Source: CAMCHP01 sp036835325
GTDB taxonomy: Bacteria; Bacteroidota; Bacteroidia; Flavobacteriales_D; Sanyastnellaceae
Length of the DNA stretch: 55,395 nt
Reading direction: 5' to 3'
NCBI GenBank assembly: GCA_036835325.1
Contig: DAITMF010000019.1
Coordinates: 1-55,395 of the forward strand
Part shown: positions 52,115 to 55,395 of the stretch, piece after piece
How positions within the stretch are numbered: the first letter of the stretch is position 1
Layout of the letters: every line of letters starts with the position of its first letter
Notes under the pieces: generated by a model
What the model was told of the DNA's origin: nothing
Database searches by the model: none
The model's input: the letters and a program-made list of their open reading frames with translations, nothing else
Translations under genes and position numbers: made by a program

Positions 52115-53748
52115 TTGAACTTAGCAAATACCAAACAACAACTCCCCGTTGCGGCAGCACTCTTGTATGCCTGCTTTGGAGCGGTTTTAAACCATTCAAA
52201 AGTTGTTGGTCTTGATGAGCCGTTCTCTGCTTTCGTTGCTTCGTAAGACATTCCAGGCATAATTGGGGTGCTCTCAAACGGCAATACCCCCCCCCTTAAT
52301 GAAATTTTGTTGCATTTAAGCATCAACACTTTTGGGGTTGCTCCCTTCTCCTGCCCTCGCTCATTGCGGGAGCCCTTTCCATCGGCCTTTTCAGCCATCT
52401 GGCGCTTCGCTTTTTTTTGCGATTGCCATTTGCGATTTTGGCAGTAGTGCTCTTCGCCTTCGCGAACAGTTTCTTCTTCATCACCCACGAAGCGCGGGCT
52501 TATGGCCTGCTGGTGGCGCTTACTTTGGCCGCGACCGAGCGTTTGATTGCGGCAGGCGCACATCCATCCCCAAAAATACAACACATTTTGCTGCTGATCC
52601 TGTTCCAGGCCGCACTGTTGTACACGCACTACTTTGGCATTGCCGTGGTGGCCTTGCATGCTTTTGTGGCCGCTGTGATGTGGCGAAGCGATCGCCGCAG
52701 GCTCATTCAACTGGCGGCAGCGCTGGGCCTTTCGGCATTGGCCTACCTGCCTTGGATGGCCATAGTTTGGGAGCGGTTCACCGCCTCGGCCGGTGAAGGC
52801 ACGTGGGTGCTACCGGTTGAAAACCTCGGCAACCTCCACGACCACCTCCACAGGGCCGTCAACCGGTCAACACCGCTCTACCTGTTTGTTTTGTGCACGG
52901 TGTTCGCCGCGGTTTTGAAAACGGCACTTTGCATCGTCTCGGGTTGGGCATATAAAACCCTTATCGCACTCGCCCTGCTTACAGCCGCGGCGGCAGGTGC
53001 CTCGGTGTTTGTGGCTGTGCCGTGGGTGTGGCAGTACACCGTCAAACCCTGGTTCATTGCGCTTTTTGTTTTGGGATGGATGAGCGGCTGGCTATGTTGG
53101 CTGTGGCGCTTTGGCCGTGAAAACCCTGTGCGGAGCTTCGTGGTTAGCCTCGCTGTGGTGCCGCCCATGGTATTCTTCGCTGTGTCGTTCTGGATGCCCG
53201 TGTGGGTCGAGCGCTACCTGGTGTTCTCGTATCCGTTTTTATTTCTCGCTGTCGCGGATGCCCTGAACACCCTGGTCGGATCAAGCAAACTTCTGCGCCA
53301 TGCGGCATGGGCGCTGCCGTTGGGGATGCTCTTCACCTGGATACCCGGTTACACCGAAGCGGGACGTCCCGATGCCATGGCGGCGCAGATCGCCGCCGAG
53401 CTCAATGCCGAAACGGCTGTGGTGGTGCATCCACCGCATTACCGCTACACCCTCGCCTACCACCTCGATCGCGCGCTGTTCGCAGCGCCCGAACGCTTCG
53501 ACGATGCCCTCGTCTCACGCGGCATCTTCGCCGCCCACACCTGTGCTGACCTCACGGATGTTCTGGGCGCGCAGCGCTACACACGCCTCATGGTGGTGAG
53601 TCCGCTACCGCCCGATGCCGCGGGCGAGGTCTCCGGTGCCGAAGCGCATCCCTTGGCTGAATGCTTCACCAAGGAAGCTGGTACGCTCGAAGTTTGGCTC
53701 AACGAACGCGGCGAAGGCTACACGGTAGTGGGCTTTTCGTTACCCTAG
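52115..53748 (+). pseudogene. Broken GT39-family (ArnT/PMT-like) membrane glycosyltransferase
   Basis: A GT39-type glycosyltransferase that would use polyprenyl-phosphate sugars, split by two lesions. The first frame encodes the N-terminus with the catalytic-Asp segment GLDEPFSAFVAS, then an in-frame TAA (52244-52246) where GT39 proteins usually have Gln (CAA to TAA), then DIPGIIGVLSNGN and PPLNEILLHL. Near 52340-52351 similarity jumps to the next frame, continuing LPSLIAGALSIG. From there a long open stretch (from about 52303; 443 codons from 52417) encodes the membrane part: ITHEARAYGLL, YTHYFGIAVVALHA, VERYLVFSYPFLFLAV. No clear N-terminal ATG is visible, so the 5' end is approximate. Confidence 0.7.
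52287..52295 (+). repeat. C9 homopolymer tract inside the broken glycosyltransferase
   Basis: Nine consecutive C fall within the N-terminal fragment. Reading across it, NGNTP and PLNEILLHL stay in one frame and fit the GT39 pattern, so the tract is currently in phase. Such tracts are slippage-prone and are known phase-variation switches in surface-glycan genes of other bacteria; here the gene is also interrupted elsewhere. Confidence 0.6.
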
Positions 53749-53773
53749 GCTGAAAATCGCGTACTTTTCGGCC

Positions 53774-54553
53774 GTGTTTCGCGCGAAGAACTTTGTACGC
53801 TATTGGTTGACGGCGAAAGGACGTCACGGCACGCATTCGCCCTTTGCGTATGCCCTCATTGAAGAGGTCATCAATCTGAAAAAGCTGTACTACGCCTTCG
53901 ATGCCATTGAAGACGAGCGCATGCGTTTGCTTGGCAGTGCAGAGCGCATCGACGTCACCGACCTCGGTGCCGGGTCAAAGCGCATCAAAGGCAAGCTTCG
54001 TGCGGTTGCCGACATTGCCTCAACGGCGGTAAAGCAGCCGAAATATGCGCAGGTGTTGTTTCGCTTGGTGCAGCATCTGCACTACCGCGACGTGTTGGAG
54101 TTGGGTGGATCTTTGGGCATCACCACCGCCTACCTCGCGGCAGCGGCCGAACGGGTAACGAGCATCGAGGGGTGCGGCGAACACATCCGTTTGGCCGGCG
54201 AAGTGCACCGTCGCTTGCAGCTCAGCAACAAAATCACCTTGATCAACGACGCGTTTGACCGTGCACTCGACCATCCCGCCGAAGGCGAAAAAAACACCAC
54301 CTACGACCTCATCTTCATTGACGGCGATCACCGCGGTGAGGCTCTGTTGCGCTACGTTGAACGGCTGCTGCCGCGGCTCAACCCGAAGGGCTGTTTGGTG
54401 ATTGACGACATCAACTGGTCGGCCGATATGCGTGCGGCATGGGAAACACTGCGTACCGACCCACGCTTTGAAGTATCGGTAGATTTGTTTGAGATGGGCT
54501 TGCTGTTTTTGCCGCGTGGCATTGAGCCCCAGCACTTTGTACTGCGCTGCTGA
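53774..54553 (+). CDS. Class I SAM-dependent methyltransferase
   Basis: A 259-aa Rossmann-fold methyltransferase. VLELGGSLGITTAYLA (about residues 112-127) is motif I, VTSIEGC follows, and YDLIFIDGDHRGEALLRYVERLLPRLNPKGCLVIDDINW carries motifs IV-V, typical of the caffeoyl-CoA-O-methyltransferase-like Methyltransf_24 group. The N-terminal segment RYWLTAKGRHGTHSPFAYALI is characteristic of a Bacteroidota subfamily of unknown substrate. It starts with GTG; no ATG fits. Its stop (54551-54553) directly abuts the folC stop. Confidence 0.85.
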   Translation: MFRAKNFVRYWLTAKGRHGTHSPFAYALIEEVINLKKLYYAFDAIEDERMRLLGSAERIDVTDLGAGSKRIKGKLRAVADIASTAVKQPKYAQVLFRLVQHLHYRDVLELGGSLGITTAYLAAAAERVTSIEGCGEHIRLAGEVHRRLQLSNKITLINDAFDRALDHPAEGEKNTTYDLIFIDGDHRGEALLRYVERLLPRLNPKGCLVIDDINWSADMRAAWETLRTDPRFEVSVDLFEMGLLFLPRGIEPQHFVLRC

Positions 54554-55395
54554 TCACACCACTTCGGCCACCACGAACACGCTGCCTCCGATGTAGATGA
54601 CATCGTTGGGCTTCGCGTAGAGGCGCGCAGCTTCGTAGGCCTTGCGCACGTTGGGGAAGTACTCACCGGTTAAGCCGTGTTCGCCGGCAAGGGCCTGCAG
54701 CTGATCGGCAGGCAGCGCACGCGGCACATCGGCCGCTGTGAAGTAGTAGGTCGCCGTTTTGGGCAACATGGCGAGCACCGCGCTGAGATCTTTGTCGCCC
54801 GACACCCCAATCACAAAGTGCAGATCGTGAAAATCGTAGCGGGCCAATTCGCGCATCACCATGCGGAGTCCCTGTTCGTTGTGGGCGCAATCGGCAATGG
54901 TGAGGGGTTTCTCACCGAGGATTTGCCAACGGCCACGGAAGCCCGTATTCTTGACCACCTTGCCCATGCCTGCGGCAATGGCCTCATCGGAGATGGTGTA
55001 CCCGCGGCGGCGCAGCACATCAATTGTTGTAAGGGCTGTGCGGGCGTTGTCTTCTTGATATGGACCGGCCAAATCGAGTTTGGGCAGCGGATCATCGTAG
55101 CGGGCCGACTCTACCAGCGGCGCCTTGCGTTCACCGGCCGTAGCGATGACCACTTCGAGCGCTTCGCGCGGAAGTACGCCGATGACGACCGGACGTGCCG
55201 GTTTGATGATGCCCGCCTTTTCACCCGCGATGGCCGCAAGGGTATTGCCGAGGAACTGCACGTGATCGAAGCCGATGGTGGTGATGACGCTGACTTCGGG
55301 CTTGACCACATTGGTTGAGTCAAGGCGACCGCCCATGCCGGTTTCGAGCACCACCACATCGACCTTTTCGCGTTCGAAGTACCACAGGGCCATGG
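54554..55395 (-). CDS. folC: Folylpolyglutamate / dihydrofolate synthase, 5' part outside window
   Basis: The frame runs off the right edge, so only the last 280 or so residues are seen. It is a Mur-ligase-type FolC adding glutamate to folates (and to dihydropteroate). Seen: VLETGMGGRLDSTNVVKPEV, the ATP/Mg region FDHVQFLGNTLAAIAGEKAGIIK, YQEDNARTALTTIDVL, FRGRWQILGEKPLTIADCAHNE and FVIGVSGDKDLSAVL. The ATP P-loop lies outside the window. Convergent with the methyltransferase, stop to stop without a gap. Confidence 0.94.
   Translation of the reverse strand, partial: MALWYFEREKVDVVVLETGMGGRLDSTNVVKPEVSVITTIGFDHVQFLGNTLAAIAGEKAGIIKPARPVVIGVLPREALEVVIATAGERKAPLVESARYDDPLPKLDLAGPYQEDNARTALTTIDVLRRRGYTISDEAIAAGMGKVVKNTGFRGRWQILGEKPLTIADCAHNEQGLRMVMRELARYDFHDLHFVIGVSGDKDLSAVLAMLPKTATYYFTAADVPRALPADQLQALAGEHGLTGEYFPNVRKAYEAARLYAKPNDVIYIGGSVFVVAEVV

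Noticed and set aside
52099..52710. 203-codon open frame opposite the broken glycosyltransferase
   Set aside because: Low-complexity, hydrophilic product without start context; the + strand shows clear GT39 similarity over the same bases.
1..55395. tRNA genes, CRISPR arrays, insertion sequences or attachment sites
   Set aside because: None seen: gaps between genes are short (all under about 230 bp apart from the broken gene), with no spaced repeats, transposase frames or cloverleaf-like sequence.

Overview
This 55.4-kb window is a dense chromosomal segment from a member of the Bacteroidota, most likely a Flavobacteriales lineage with unusually high GC (a little above 50 % by eye). Evidence seen here: Bacteroidota-type promoters (TTTG about 19 nt upstream of TAnnTTTG), almost no Shine-Dalgarno sequences, both type A and type B type-IX-secretion (T9SS) C-terminal signals, DUF5723 and DUF5522 proteins, and a long, eukaryote-like urocanate hydratase. 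There is no rRNA, tRNA, CRISPR array, prophage or transposase. It reads as ordinary core chromosome with a few lineage-specific cell-envelope genes.

Layout. 1-9.8 kb: a partial secreted propeller-like protein, putA (proline dehydrogenase), ssb, gltX-folB, then on the minus strand rplU-rpmA, serS, a lipoprotein, a TPR protein, and a DMT transporter. 9.9-16.4 kb (+): a metal-binding HMA lipoprotein, ctaA, an RND/MMPL exporter, then the tightly overlapping trio rfbA / polyprenyl synthase / unknown 123-aa protein. 16.4-18.3 kb (-): an orphan TPR sensor kinase. 18.5-25.6 kb (+): sucA-sucB (2-oxoglutarate dehydrogenase) with a strong terminator, then an unknown lipoprotein overlapping a DUF5723 protein. 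25.6-32.8 kb: an MtfA-like M90 peptidase (-), a T9SS type B surface protein and riboflavin synthase (+), then kdsD-tatC-lptB (-). 32.9-41.9 kb: recQ, an M20 amidohydrolase with a half-size TauE/SafE protein, an unknown protein, a T9SS-exported PhoD phosphatase, pgk and queA. 42-49.6 kb: truB, purS, pssA (-), DUF5522 and hutU (+), a three-gene regulator/membrane/outer-membrane cassette (-), trhO overlapping a secreted protein (+). 49.6-55.4 kb: a three-gene ABC export-like cassette with a DUF3299-like lipoprotein (-), a broken GT39 glycosyltransferase, a methyltransferase, and partial folC.

Working together: kdsD (KDO synthesis) and lptB (LPS transport) serve the outer membrane; rfbA supplies dTDP-glucose; sucAB and putA feed the TCA cycle; ctaA and perhaps the HMA lipoprotein serve the haem-copper oxidase; the T9SS cargo proteins are exported by machinery encoded elsewhere.

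Most worth a second look: a perfect 32-bp palindrome between ssb and gltX; a palindromic candidate operator in front of the winged-helix regulator cassette; several promoters whose -7 box ends only 4-8 nt before the start codon, implying leaderless mRNAs; the ABC/DUF3299-like trio, which resembles a zinc-regulated operon of proteobacteria; and the GT39 gene broken by a Gln-to-ochre change plus a frameshift next to a C9 tract. I did not find a clearly novel defence or mobile system.
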